Below, one piece after another: positions 1 through 9,245 of a stretch of DNA of 12,797 nucleotides; positions within the stretch are counted from its first letter, which is position 1, and the number at the start of each line of letters is the position of its first letter. The stretch is from Cerioporus squamosus (taxonomy: Eukaryota; Basidiomycota; Agaricomycetes; Polyporales; Polyporaceae). A program made the translations under genes and the position numbers. The notes under the pieces are model-generated. The model saw nothing but the letters and a program-made list of their open reading frames with translations. It was not told the origin of the DNA and searched no databases. Location: the NCBI GenBank assembly GCA_022592435.1, contig JABYQS010000809.1, forward strand, positions 1-12,797, in the 5' to 3' direction.

Positions 1-577
1 CTCGTCGCCTACGCGCAACGGCGCCTGAGACACGCGTGAGGTGTCGGCCATATGCCCAGCGAACGCTGTCCAATCAGTTGTCCATGAGTGAAAGTCTTCG
101 GAGAGAGAGGAAGAGTCGGTCAGGCCCTGGTGACGCCCCGCTCTGAGTTTGGTCACGATGTCGGAGAACGCAGAAGAAACATGTGCACGAGATGAGAGCT
201 AGTATGAGGTTGTTGGAGAGGACGGGCAAGGTGAGAAGATGCCCCCAATTCACAAAGCGTCTGTGTCCTTGGGACTCCGCTGAGCCTTGCCGGGAGGGCG
301 GGGAACAATCGAGGGCCCATTATTGAGTCGTGCAGTTTCGCAAGGGAGCGTGGGCGTCGACGTACGTCTTGACGGTATTGGGCATACGGTTGCTTGCGAA
401 AGGCAACGTCATTCTGTATCCGTGCGAATCAGCGGGGCTAGACCGATGCTGCACGAGGATGCTCAGGCGATGCTCAAGTACCGAACTCACTGGTTCTGTT
501 TCAAAGGTAATCGATGGGGTTTCAAGCGATGACGCGGAGTACTTTGCCTGCTCCACTCCAAGGCGTCGATCGCCACC
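1..577. other. Gene-free stretch at window start
   Basis: No open frame here looks coding. The available frames are under 90 codons, overlap each other on both strands and contain no recognisable motif. The stretch is unremarkable mixed sequence with a few purine-rich patches. A gene that begins outside the window could end here, but I see no conserved C-terminus. Confidence 0.5.
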
Positions 578-1165
578 ATGTCTAGTTCACTAAACTCGAA
601 GTTGAACACGGGGGACTCTGGCGCTCAGGACGTGCAGACCTCGGCAATGGAACGAGCCGAGTGACAGCAGGGACGACTGGTAAGTAGCCAGGTCAAGGAG
701 AGTCCGCAGGGAGCCAGGCGTGCGTTCTCCAAGGAGCGGCAGAACGACGTGCTCATTGCGATGCAGGAGCTAGGCATGATCCATGCCACGGGCTCGGACG
801 AGGAGTGAGACGAATATTGTTCCTGGAAGGATTCTGTACTTCATGTCGTGAGGGGGTCGAGACGGCAGGCTGAAGCGACCATCGAATGGTCCTCCATTCG
901 GAGCCAGTCGCAGAAGGACAGGATTGTCGAGTCTGCCCTGCACGAGGGGCGAGGAAGCGTACACAGCGTCCTGTACTTCACGATCGGCCTTGCTGAACCG
1001 ATGCTGCTTTTTGGCTGCTTTGGCTGTCGACGGGTAATCGGCTCAGCGCCATCCGGAGCATGTACTCAAGTGCCTCGCACCCTCCCTGGCCACCGGTGGG
1101 TGACTCGAGCCCTGCGGCGCATATCTCCTCAGTGTGACGAAGACCACTGCAACAAGCGTAAGTAG
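578..1165 (+). pseudogene. Possible decayed open frame, family unknown
   Basis: An ATG at 578 sits in a good eukaryotic start context (GCCACCATGT). The same frame runs for 195 codons to 1162 and is broken only by two TGA codons, at 662-664 and 806-808. At this GC content a random frame of this length would be expected to hold several more stops of mixed kinds. The translated segment between the stops is charged and helix-like (for example RRAFSKERQNDVLIAMQEL), followed by GSDEE, the second stop and DEYCSWKDS. I do not recognise the family. It could be a degraded transposon or host gene, or a chance open frame. A GTAAGT donor at 1156 could also end an exon here. Confidence 0.22.
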
Positions 1166-3318
1166 AGTACCCCGCAGCATCTCTGGGGGGAGGAGGAGGA
1201 AGGGACGTACTAGTCTGACACGTCTATAGTCTCCATCTTCCCAGCGTTCCTGGCATTAATGAGCGCACGCCCAGTCTCGAACGCTCCTCCTTCCCTGAGA
1301 TCCATTATGATGTAGTATGAACCAGGCCTCGAAGCAGACCGTACCGACGTCCTGCAGTTGAACTTGTCCAGCGATTTTTGCACTGCCGCGAGCGTATTCT
1401 CCCGTACCGTGCTCAGGGTGGTAGATCTCGAAAGCTAGGCCGAACGTTGACGTGAATTTTTCAGACAGGCGGCGTGAAGCAGGGTCAATCTCCACGTACG
1501 ACATGAATTATGTAGTGCGAATGACGTACCACGGTCAAAAAAGGCATCCTGATTGTCGCAACGCTGCCCATATTGTCAGGCAACTGCTACGATGCTCGGT
1601 GGCCGCCACATCACGAGTCCGAGCACGCCGCCGACCGCCGATGGCACCAAGACGCTGCTAGTCTGCGATCTCGTTCGAGATTGCGAAGCAGCCACGGGAC
1701 CAGGCGGATGGGGTGGAAACTGTGGTAACGAGCACGCTCACGGTCGAGCACCTGCGGTGTCGTACTCGAGAGCATTGTGCTGCACCGGAAGGACGGGCAG
1801 CGGGCGGGGGTTGTTGACTGATGGTCCACCAGGACGACTTCACTGGAGGTGCGTGTCTTGTTGTTTTGTGACTGCGGGATGCATGCTGGATTGATTAGAT
1901 GACGACGGCTCGGTCCAACCTCCTTCGGGAGGGACGAAGGGCGGTGGACTGAGCGAGAGATCTCGAGCAACGGGCGGAGCGGCGCGGGCAGTACCGGGTG
2001 GGCGATTCCTCTGGTAGAGAAGGTGCCGGGTCCCTCTGCGCCGCTAGCTCAGCTGCCATACGGGCTTCAGACTGTACCCGGACAAGCCGGTCTTATTTGA
2101 AGGTGAGCAAGAACACTCGAATTAGGTGATCTGGAGGACTGGCCGTCTCATAAGTGAGCAAAGGACGCGGATCGGAACGCCAGACGTGCAGGCATCGGCG
2201 TGACTGTTTTCTGTCGGTAGCAGGTTGCGACAGCGCGCCAGGATCGAGCTCTGTCGTCTCCGGTCTCCCAGGTCAAGCGATCACCATCGAGTGCTCCATG
2301 CGAATACCCACGGGCCCGCTGCGGCGACAGACATTGTCGCTGCCTCGCGAGACCCATCGTGAGCAGTGACGCGTCTAGCGGCCTTTCCGAATCGCTTCGT
2401 CGCCCAAACCCGGTCTCCTCCTCATGGCCGTTCCGGGAGAGCGCACGCCATCGCTTGAAGCCAATCCTCAGGCCAGCATTCTCCCCATTGTTACCAGCTC
2501 GTTGCCTCCGTCCTTCTCTTCCCCCCGCTGCGACGCGACTGAAGCGTCTGACCCCGTCATGCTGCCGTGCCCGCCATTTCCTCGTATATGATCAGATGAA
2601 TGGCGTTACCCGTTGGGAACATGATGACTCACTACTTGTGGCCTCGCAGCCGCATCGTGTATACGCATCAAGGGGTCGTACGGCTCACACGGTAACCATG
2701 GTGGCACTCGGAGGGGCAGTAGTGTGGAGGTGATGGCAGTACGTCCAACTGCCTTCGTTGAAGAGCGGAAAGGGAGGCGAAGGGCAAGGGCCGTGCGTTG
2801 GCATTGACGACACAGAATGTGAGATGTGTCAAGGTCGACGGGAGGGTGATATGCTGTGGAGGCAGGAAGGGGGCCAGTCAGCAAGCGTTCATGACCTCGA
2901 GAGCGTCCCGCCATGTGTACATTACATGAACGCCAAGTGCGTCTGGTCCCTAACCGTGAATCGACGACGATAGAAAAGTCGGGAACGAAGGGTTGACGGA
3001 GCGTGCCGAAGAGTGACGATGGGTCTGGGTCCGGCGCCCTGCGCATGCATGACAAGGATAAAACCAGTGCTACGGAGCAATAGAAGTACTCCTACTCAGG
3101 GTAACCGCCCCACGCGATCGCAATCCATGGGATGAACAGCTCTGTGAGTAGAGAGCAACTCGAGCTTCAAAGGGAACAGTGGTGGTCGAAGAGTTTGATA
3201 AGTTTGGGCTAGACGTAGACCAGGCCCCGGGCAGACGCAGAGCTCAGACCTGGCTCGGACCAACGAACGGTTCAACGGATGCTGCGACAGTGATGGTAAG
3301 ATCAAGGTACTATGCGTT
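1166..3318. other. Long stretch without a confident gene
   Basis: Several medium open frames exist on both strands, but none shows a domain, a consistent splice pattern or clear homology by eye. The most protein-like are a minus-strand frame at 1256-1504 (82 codons, beginning MSYVEIDPASRRLSEKF) and a plus-strand frame from an ATG at 2424 to a stop near 2587 (Pro/Ser-rich). A short GGA-rich run lies near 1186-1203. The region could be old transposon debris or intergenic DNA. I make no gene call. Confidence 0.4.
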
Positions 3319-3332
3319 CACCAGTAATGCAA
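3319..3332 (+). repeat. Outer inverted repeat, left arm
   Basis: CACCAGTAATGCAA. It is perfectly complementary to 3935-3948, and the match stops at both arm ends. Confidence 0.85.
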
Positions 3333-3484
3333 CTTCGGGCTTGTTACTTCACTATCTCCTCCCTCCCTTAGCTGATTGATGTCGGATCTTCGGTGGTGTG
3401 TTCCAAGCCGTCTTGGGCATCTCCTCCGATTTTCTGGGAACGAGAGGATGAGATGGAGGGTGAGGCGAGGGGGCGCACTGAGTC

Positions 3485-3501
3485 GCAACAGTAATGCAAC
3501 C
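3485..3501 (+). repeat. Inner inverted repeat, left arm
   Basis: GCAACAGTAATGCAACC. It is perfectly complementary to 3905-3921 and shares the 11-bp core with the outer arms. A chance 17-bp perfect match in a window this size is unlikely. Confidence 0.88.
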
Positions 3502-3904
3502 CACGGAGAAACCTCGTCACGCAATCAGTCACGCTGTGCCCACTGAGAACTGAGCGTTTACGCAGCCTTATATGGTACTAAGCGCCCGGAAATGTCACGC
3601 TTCTCCAACTCTTACTTCCATTCCTCCTCCTCAATGCACCCCCCAATGTCGGAAAATTATGTGTCAATACCTGTCGCATGGTAGAGCAACCTAGCGGAGT
3701 TTCAGTGGAAGCGCCCGCATATTGCACTGTAGCGAGGTCGGATAATAGTGCCGGCAGGTGCAAACTCGCGGAAGATGGCCTCGTATCTCCTCGTCCCGGC
3801 CACTTCTCAAGAAGCGGTTTTTACGAGCATGTTCAAAGGCTTCTGGGCTATTGTTGTGCCGAGTTTTGTAATTTACAGATGAGGGACAGTGGAGCTAGAC
3901 CCCC

Positions 3905-3921
3905 GGTTGCATTACTGTTGC
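3905..3921 (-). repeat. Inner inverted repeat, right arm
   Basis: GGTTGCATTACTGTTGC, the reverse complement of 3485-3501. Confidence 0.88.
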
Positions 3922-3934
3922 AGATTTTGGCCGA

Positions 3935-3948
3935 TTGCATTACTGGTG
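3935..3948 (-). repeat. Outer inverted repeat, right arm
   Basis: TTGCATTACTGGTG, the reverse complement of 3319-3332. It lies 14 bp beyond the inner right arm and about 230 bp before the first in-frame Met of the JmjC gene. Confidence 0.85.
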
Positions 3949-4178
3949 TAGGCATAGTAATTATAAGAAACTTAAGTCGAGATCAAGCGCGCTAGCCGCA
4001 ATCAATTGGGGCGGGAGAAGCCGGGGAGCAACTGTACTGGGTAAGTACAAACTGTGTCAAACACTGACAGTCGCCGCCACAGCGATCGCGAGTCCGACCA
4101 CATCCCGAACTTCCCGCTGACGTTGCTTTCCGCCGCGGTGTCCTTTCTCACTCCACCCATCCAAGATATACTGCAAAA

Positions 4179-6389
4179 ATGACTGTGGTATATCGTCAAA
4201 CCAGCGTGTGCACACAAGCAGAACTCGAGGGAGTGGGTCTTCCCACATGTGCCTCGTGCAAGTGTACCGCTGACGCGGATGCTGATATCTGTCGCTTCAA
4301 AGGTAAACAACTCTAGCGGCGCATCTATCTGGGTTAGCACTCAGTGTATCCCTATATGCTGCAGATCTCCGCGTACTTGCCTACAATGAAGACACCCGGA
4401 AGTATCGGGTTATGTGTGAGGATACGTCACTGGAAGTCAAGCCGGATTTACGTTGTGTGTATGACCGCCGACACAAGCCAGATATTTTGCTATTGAAAAG
4501 AGTGAGCCTTTCTATCACGCACTCGAGCGATACTGAACATCTGCTAGGTCCTGTGCGCCAAGCTGCTGCTCCCTGTGTACCAGAAGGAATTGGAGTTCCT
4601 TGCTCTAAACCCTCTTCGGCGCAAGAGGGAAGTTCGTGTACGTGCGACCTGTGGTAAGTGATATATTACGGTCCATGTCAGTTTTCTGACGATCTTATGT
4701 AGATCGCTGCGAGAGAGAACTTCTCGGTGGCAGCTGGCTGTGTGAGACGTGCGGCAAGGAGTACTGTATGCTTTGTATCGGCCATCCTCCCGACAAGGTG
4801 CATCATGTGGCTCTTTGGGGGTAACATCATACTGACTGAAAACTACGGAAGCTACGCAAGGTCTGTCACAGTACCAAGAAACTCCTCCCATCTACCCGCT
4901 TTAGCCAGGAGGAGCTAGTAGCAGGCATCGCCGAAATGCATAGCTATATTGAGTAAGCATATTGTCAGCAGCATCGTTGCTTTAGTTCGGGACTGACCCA
5001 CGCAGCTCATCGACGATGTCTACCGACGTACTGCTTCGAGAGAACGACAGCACAAGTCTACATGATCTGCTGGTTGTGCACAAGGATGAATTCACGCTGG
5101 AGAGGTTTCGTTCTGTGTGGGCGTCACACACCCCGATCGTTGTGCGTGGAGTCCACCTCGACTTCCAAGTTCGCTGGACGCCGGACTACTTCATGGAGCG
5201 TTACGGTGAACGAGCCTGCGAAGTAGAGGACTGCGAGACAGGACTGTGCTTCAACGGACTCACTGTCAGCGAATATTTCCAGTCTTTCGGTCAACAGAGA
5301 GTCAGAGGGACCGGTACCCCGATCCTTCGGTTGAAGGTAAGTTCGTCATGTTGTCCCTGTCCTACCGGCCTGCATGATGCGGTCTTGCGATCTAGGACTG
5401 GCCTCCGAGGGACAACTTCAGCGAAGTTTTCCCCGATCTCTTGGACGACTTCGTGAAAGTGGTCCCAGCGCCGGATTATTGCGCACCGCATGGTGTATTC
5501 AACCTCGCCTCACATTTTCCGAGAAACACAGTGGGACCGGACCTCGGTAGGTGTTCGCTGTGACGACTACCCTCTCCACATCTGGCTGACCGTGTTGCGA
5601 ATGGCAGGGCCTAAGATATACAATGCCTATGCTTCAGTCTCCGACAACGATCACAATGGATCGACGCGTTTGCACATGGACGTGGCAGATGCTGTCAATA
5701 TCATGACGTATGCAAGCCTCACTTCCAACGGAGAACAGGGTTACGCCCTCTGGCATATTTTCGCTCGCCACCATGCTCCTCTTCTCCGGAACTATCTCGC
5801 CGGCGGACGAAGGGAGCACGCACCGAGGGCGATGCAATACACAATCAGGATACGTACCTGACACCTGTGATGCTTGATGAGCTGAAGCAGTTGGGTGTTG
5901 AGCCTTACGTCATACAGCAATATGTTGGCGATGCGGTATTCATCCCTGCAGGGTGTGCTCATCAGGTGAGCGAGCTCTCGCAATCATACAAAAGGAATGA
6001 AACCAACCACACCTTAGGTATCGAACCAAGCTGACTGCATGAAGATCGCTTGCGATTTCGTGAGCCCTGAGAGCGCGGAAATGTGCCAGCAGATTGCCTT
6101 GGACCTTCGCATGCAGCGGTTGAACGTTTCTGGGTCCGCAGAAGAGGTTCTGCCCGTGCTGGGCATGCTCTACTATACATGGATAACGCTCCCACTACTC
6201 GAAGCAAGGTGCCTTGACCAGTATGTGCGCAGCTTGCTCTCTACGATACTTGACGATCTCAGAGAAGCTCCCAGTCCCAACCAGGCGAGCACGTTCGACG
6301 TCGTCACCGTCCCCATGTCCACATCGACTACTTCTTCAACCGCAGGGGAGACGTATAGGTCTGGACACGGACTAAACGGGTCAGGGTGA
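4179..6389 (+). CDS. KDM3/JHDM2-like JmjC-domain protein, 9 exons, one frameshift
   Basis: Predicted Fe(II)/2-oxoglutarate oxygenase of the JmjC histone lysine demethylase class, closest to the KDM3 (H3K9) type, so probably nuclear. Exons: 4179-4302, 4365-4501, 4548-4653, 4703-4820, 4872-4952, 5006-5336, 5396-5546, 5608-5965 and 6018-6389. Introns are 46-62 bp with GT-AG ends and matching phases. The product is about 590 residues. A Cys-rich N-terminus (CASCKC, about 27-32) is followed by a zinc finger at 122-147 (CxxC, WLCETCG, CMLC). The JmjC part starts near 215 (HTPIVVRGV). Iron ligands are His372 and Asp374 in STRLHMDVADAVNIM and the His of FIPAGCAHQV (5960-5962). The KIACDF lysine follows. 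Between about 5790 and 5824 the frame moves from LLRNYL to EGDAIHNQD with no usable intron, so there is an indel, making it either a pseudogene or a sequence error. The start is the earliest in-frame Met; an upstream exon ending at the GTAAGT at 4041 is possible. The C-terminus beyond about 6210 is not conserved by eye and may be spliced differently. Confidence 0.88.
5790..5824 (+). other. Frameshift inside the JmjC domain coding region
   Basis: Upstream, codons start at positions divisible by three (WHIFARHHAPLLRNYL). Downstream, the conserved double-stranded beta-helix half (GDAIHNQDTYLTPVML to IPAGCAHQV) is read one base out of register (codon starts equal 2 mod 3). The downstream exon end at 5965 and the next exon at 6018 match in phase, so the shift lies in this interval. 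No GT-AG pair inside it could act as an intron. The interval corresponds to a length-variable linker in related proteins. The unshifted frame stops at 5859-5861. Confidence 0.75.
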
Positions 6390-6446
6390 CCATTGGTATA
6401 CTCACTGTGATCCATGTTGACAGTTCTCATTCTAGCTTGACTGCAG

Positions 6447-7503
6447 ATCCAACGATGCCCGACGCCAGTATGGACTATGCCGAAGGCCATGATTCAGAAT
6501 CGCCATCGCACATGCCCCTAACTCAGGCCGTCGATCGTGTGGTAGTCAGCATACCAAGAATGCCTCTTCAATCGTCGATGCAATTGCCGATCTTGGGAGT
6601 ACTAGCAATCTGATAATCGCTGAGGCGTCCCCAGAAGTAGACATCGGTGAGCTGGCTTTCATTTCGCTTCGGATGATGTATTGCTTGACCTGGGCGGCCG
6701 CCAATTTGTGCTGCAGCCAACGCTGATGGTTATGTTTTAGACATGTCTGCCCACGTCCCCACCATGGCTGGGAGCTCCTTTGGAGTGAGCACAGGTGAGC
6801 ACAGGCCGGACTAGACCTGGGGATCTCATCGTGCTCTCACATATATGCCTAACCAATCGTTTGAACTCTCGCAGCGCACCAGGACGTAAGCAGTCTTCAT
6901 TCGCGTCTTTGCTACGGTGCTAAGTTGCGTTCACTAGCCGCAAGAGCCCTACTCTGCACGAGGGACCCATGCCGTCAGTAGACTGGAGTGGCGAAGTCAG
7001 CGACGACAGAAGAAAACATCGCAAAAGCATACGGAAAGCGACCTTTCAATCCCGCGCACTCTTTCCCTTGCGACCATCCATCCTGCCAAGGGATTTTCAA
7101 CCGGAGCGGTCTATTGCAACACATGTAAGTGTGGAGACATATATGTTCATCGTCCGCTTGTTGAAGTCTTCTGTTCAGGAGGCAGTGGCATTCTGACATA
7201 TACACTGGAGATCAGAAGAGCGAACGGTTCCTGCTCTGCGAGAAGAAGTGCGATGCAGATACTTTCTGGCAGATGGTGCGCTCTATGTATCTTATACCTC
7301 CAGAGCAGGGTAAGCTTGTCAGCGCGTGATTTACCTGTGGTTCTCCAACATTGTGCGTTACTCCTATCGATATCGCTGCGTCGGTTCAAGTTTGAGTACG
7401 AAGTCATGCATACGGCAAGCTTCTCTCGTACCATCAAGAGTCTTCGCGGCAGTGCGAGCATTGCGAGATGGCGATAGTCGTCGATATGTGGACGATGGTA
7501 TAG
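6447..7503 (+). CDS. Possible multi-exon gene with one C2H2-like zinc finger
   Basis: A chain of short exons keeps phase across plausible introns: an exon ending at 6646, then 6741-6794, 6875-6885 (11 nt), 6982-7124, 7179-7309 and perhaps 7397-7503 (stop TAG). Introns begin GTGAGC, GTGAGC, GTAAGC, GTAAGT and GTAAGC. Splicing 7125-7178 removes an in-frame TAA and completes a finger: CDHPSCQGIFNRSGLLQH then MRQWH, giving C-x4-C-x11-H-x4-H. After it comes a charged stretch with CEKKC and a possible CEHC pair. The 5' part is unclear. Open frame 6447-6610 (DPTMPDASMDYAEG) and the frame feeding the 6646 donor (SSIVDAIADLGSTSNLI) differ by one register, so the start is unknown. It might be an independent finger protein, the degraded tail of the JmjC gene, or part of the downstream transposon. 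I recognise no family. Confidence 0.3.
6785..6804 (+). repeat. Perfect 10-bp tandem duplication at a putative splice donor
   Basis: GTGAGCACAG is repeated twice without spacer. Each copy starts with a GTGAGC donor. The second copy is the donor I use for the intron 6795-6874. Using the first copy would shorten the exon by 10 nt and change the frame. Confidence 0.6.
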
Positions 7504-7639
7504 CCCGCTGCAAGGATCAGATGACACCCCGATCGCGTCGTGAGCGACAAAAGCGACGTACTTACATGGAATCACAGCTCAAAAACAGAGATGCTCGACC
7601 GGTTATGAGTACGTCGTGGACTGGAGCTGTTCAAAATGG

Positions 7640-7644
7640 AAAAA
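7640..7644 (-). terminator. Pol III-type T5 terminator behind the tRNA-like element
   Basis: AAAAA on the plus strand reads TTTTT on the minus strand. It starts one base after the presumed 3' end of the tRNA-like sequence, where an RNA polymerase III terminator is expected. Confidence 0.4.
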
Positions 7645-7645
7645 G

Positions 7646-7718
7646 TGCAACAACGTGGGATTGAACCCGCAACCACGCGGTCGCGAACCGCCGAGCCATA
7701 CCACTACACGACTTGTCT
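7646..7718 (-). tRNA. tRNA-like element, probably degenerate, anticodon loop suggests Ala(CGC)
   Basis: Read on the minus strand, the sequence has an A-box-like TCGTGTAGTGGT, a near-perfect B box GGTTCAATCC at tRNA-like spacing, and a T5 terminator directly behind. The anticodon arm forms four pairs closed by a seven-base loop TTCGCGA, which would place CGC (alanine codon GCG) in positions 34-36. Conserved A14, G18, G19, A21 and T33 equivalents are present. The D, T and acceptor stems pair poorly in the standard register, and the T loop seems one base short compared with TTCGAATC. It may therefore be a decayed tRNA gene, a tRNA-derived repeat, or an unusual tRNA. Identity of the amino acid is uncertain. 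Confidence 0.42.
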
Positions 7719-8464
7719 ACTGTGACTGGATATTATACCATCGTTATGGCGTCCGAAACAATGTTCGTATTATCGCCAGGCTGAGAGCGACTCTCCTGTA
7801 CCTCGTCTATTCTACTGAGTGCAGCTCTCATCGCCGCAGTGGTCACTAATCGCTGTATTGCCCGTCAGACTGAGATCCTAGCTCCGGCCTGTTCGTCGGT
7901 GTCGTCTATGATGGGGTAAGTTGAGCATGTCCTCCGAAGTCCCGCCGCGTATCGAGCCGCGTATCGGAGTACACGGGTGGCCCTTTCGTGCAGTTGTTGC
8001 GGTTCCGGGTTTGGAACTACGTTACCTAGTACGCCATCTACCAGCTGCAGTTGCAACTCCCGGCCGGGCGCTACCCGCAGCCGTCGCTTGAAGTTTGGAC
8101 GTCGATCACGCGGGACCCGAAGAGCTCGAGATGAGGCGGAAGGTACGTACGTCTCTCCCTTCCGGCTATCCTAATTTCGCAGAGCGAGACTGACGCTCCC
8201 TGCAACTTGATTGTCAATGCACTCTACTAGGCAGGCCTACACGTACAGCTTGGAGCTTGCCTAATTGGGAAGGCAGTTTCAGCCAATCGCTACCTCGAAG
8301 GCGTGGTCTACCAATGCCGCGAATATCCATTTCTGTGCGCATGCGGAGGTCAGAAGCATTCCAGCATTCCAAGAGGCAAGAGCCCAGCAGTAGAGGAGGA
8401 TCGTCCACGTGCATGGCGCGCAGGACCCTAACTTGCTGATCCGAGGTATCAAGCTGGCCAGCCG
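7719..8464. other. Stretch without a confident gene; one Cys-rich open frame
   Basis: Two neighbouring frames at about 7960-8140 look partly protein-like but each carries a stop. From 8231, directly after a CTACTAG acceptor-like site, a 66-codon frame runs to a stop at 8429. It contains YQCREYPFLCACGGQKH, a Cys/His-rich motif that could bind zinc. A GTACGT donor near 8141 and a TTCGCAG acceptor near 8180 suggest former splicing. This could be the 5' part of the transposon that follows. I make no function call. Confidence 0.3.
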
Positions 8465-9245
8465 GTGGAGGTCAGTAAGCAGTCAGTAGCGCCCTTCCCC
8501 GTATTAAAGGGATCTCGCATGTTTCAGGGCTACTACACATCAAGTCCCGTTATGGTTGCAGAACGCCTTCTATGCTTCTGCGACGCATGCGGCCCTTCTG
8601 GCTCACCGCAGTCGAGATCTACGCTTGCTATTCACAGCAAGGCGCAAAGCGCAAAGAATCGCTCTGCCTATGGTACCGATCGAAACATGGTCAAAGAGTG
8701 GAGGCGCGGTGAGGGTAGCACGTCCGGGTGCCACGATATCGATGCTATATCTCCCATCTGTCCTCCTCCCGCGGAACGACGGTTTGAGGCCATCTCAGCT
8801 CAAGTCGTCCAAGTCATGTCGTCTTTCGTCCTACCGATGACCCTGACCTTCAAGTATCCTCCGCTCACACCAACAGCGATGTATCCCGGTCCGGGGATCA
8901 CTCCCTCTTGGGACGAAGGTCCCGCAGCTGTTGTGACGACGGATCAATCGAACGCGCGAGTCCTCCTTCACATATCCTACTTGAACTCTACCAGAGTCGC
9001 TCTTACCCGTACAGAAGATGCCGTCTACGCCTCAGCGAATCATAGCATAGACGTCGTTATGAGAACCGTAACCGAGAGGTTACAGTTTCTGGAGCGCTGG
9101 AGGATGTCTCAGTGGATTCGTCTGCAACGAACCGCTCCCGACCCGGAGGGTCTAGGTCCTAGGAGGTACGATACGGGTATGTCTGTAATAGCGGGCTGTG
9201 CTTGCAGTGAGATGACAGAACTGTCCAGAGCCCTTCTTTACTGGC
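8465..9245 (+). pseudogene. Probable N-terminal part of the tnp2 transposase, poorly preserved
   Basis: The frame starting at 8465 is open far beyond this interval. Near its residues 35-57 it carries a Cys motif, C-F-C-x2-C followed by a His (LLCFCDACGPSG then LAIHSK), resembling the Cys-rich start of many basidiomycete tnp2 proteins. The rest has no clear conservation. The frame that carries the strong transposase core is another one (codon starts divisible by three). A frame change or intron must join them between about 9170 and 9250. A GTACGA or GTATGT donor near 9166-9177 with a TTGCAG acceptor at 9207 would give only 31-42 bp, so decay is as likely as splicing. Confidence 0.45.

Larger units (their letters stand above)
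3319..3948. repeat. Nested inverted repeats, 14-bp outer and 17-bp inner pairs
   Basis: Four copies of the core CAGTAATGCAA occur within 630 bp: two direct on the left (3322-3332 and 3490-3500 approximately) and two inverted on the right. The outer pair is a perfect 14-bp inverted repeat, CACCAGTAATGCAA at 3319-3332 against TTGCATTACTGGTG at 3935-3948. The inner pair is a perfect 17-bp inverted repeat, 3485-3501 (GCAACAGTAATGCAACC) against 3905-3921. Left copies are 166 bp apart and right copies about 30 bp apart. I found no further copies elsewhere in the window by eye. The arrangement suits the ends of a small non-autonomous DNA transposon with subterminal repeats, or paired binding sites. 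It lies just upstream of the JmjC gene. No target-site duplication is obvious at the outer ends. Confidence 0.8.

Noticed and set aside
1256..1504. Minus-strand open frame of 82 codons with protein-like text
   Set aside because: No domain recognised and no supporting exon up- or downstream. It is mentioned only as a weak frame in the gene-free stretch.
2606..3055. Minus-strand open frame of 149 codons
   Set aside because: Length alone is not convincing. Composition is Arg/Ser/Pro-rich like a random GC-rich frame, and there is no motif or splice context.
4002..4340. Minus-strand open frame of 112 codons
   Set aside because: It overlaps the first JmjC exon and intron, and its text is explained as antisense of that exon.
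4821..4871. Alternative reading keeping KLRKLRKVCHS as part of the JmjC protein
   Set aside because: That frame has TAA and TGA just upstream, and acceptors at 4851 or 4860 break phase. Splicing 4821-4871 keeps phase, has a CTGAC branch point and a normal length.
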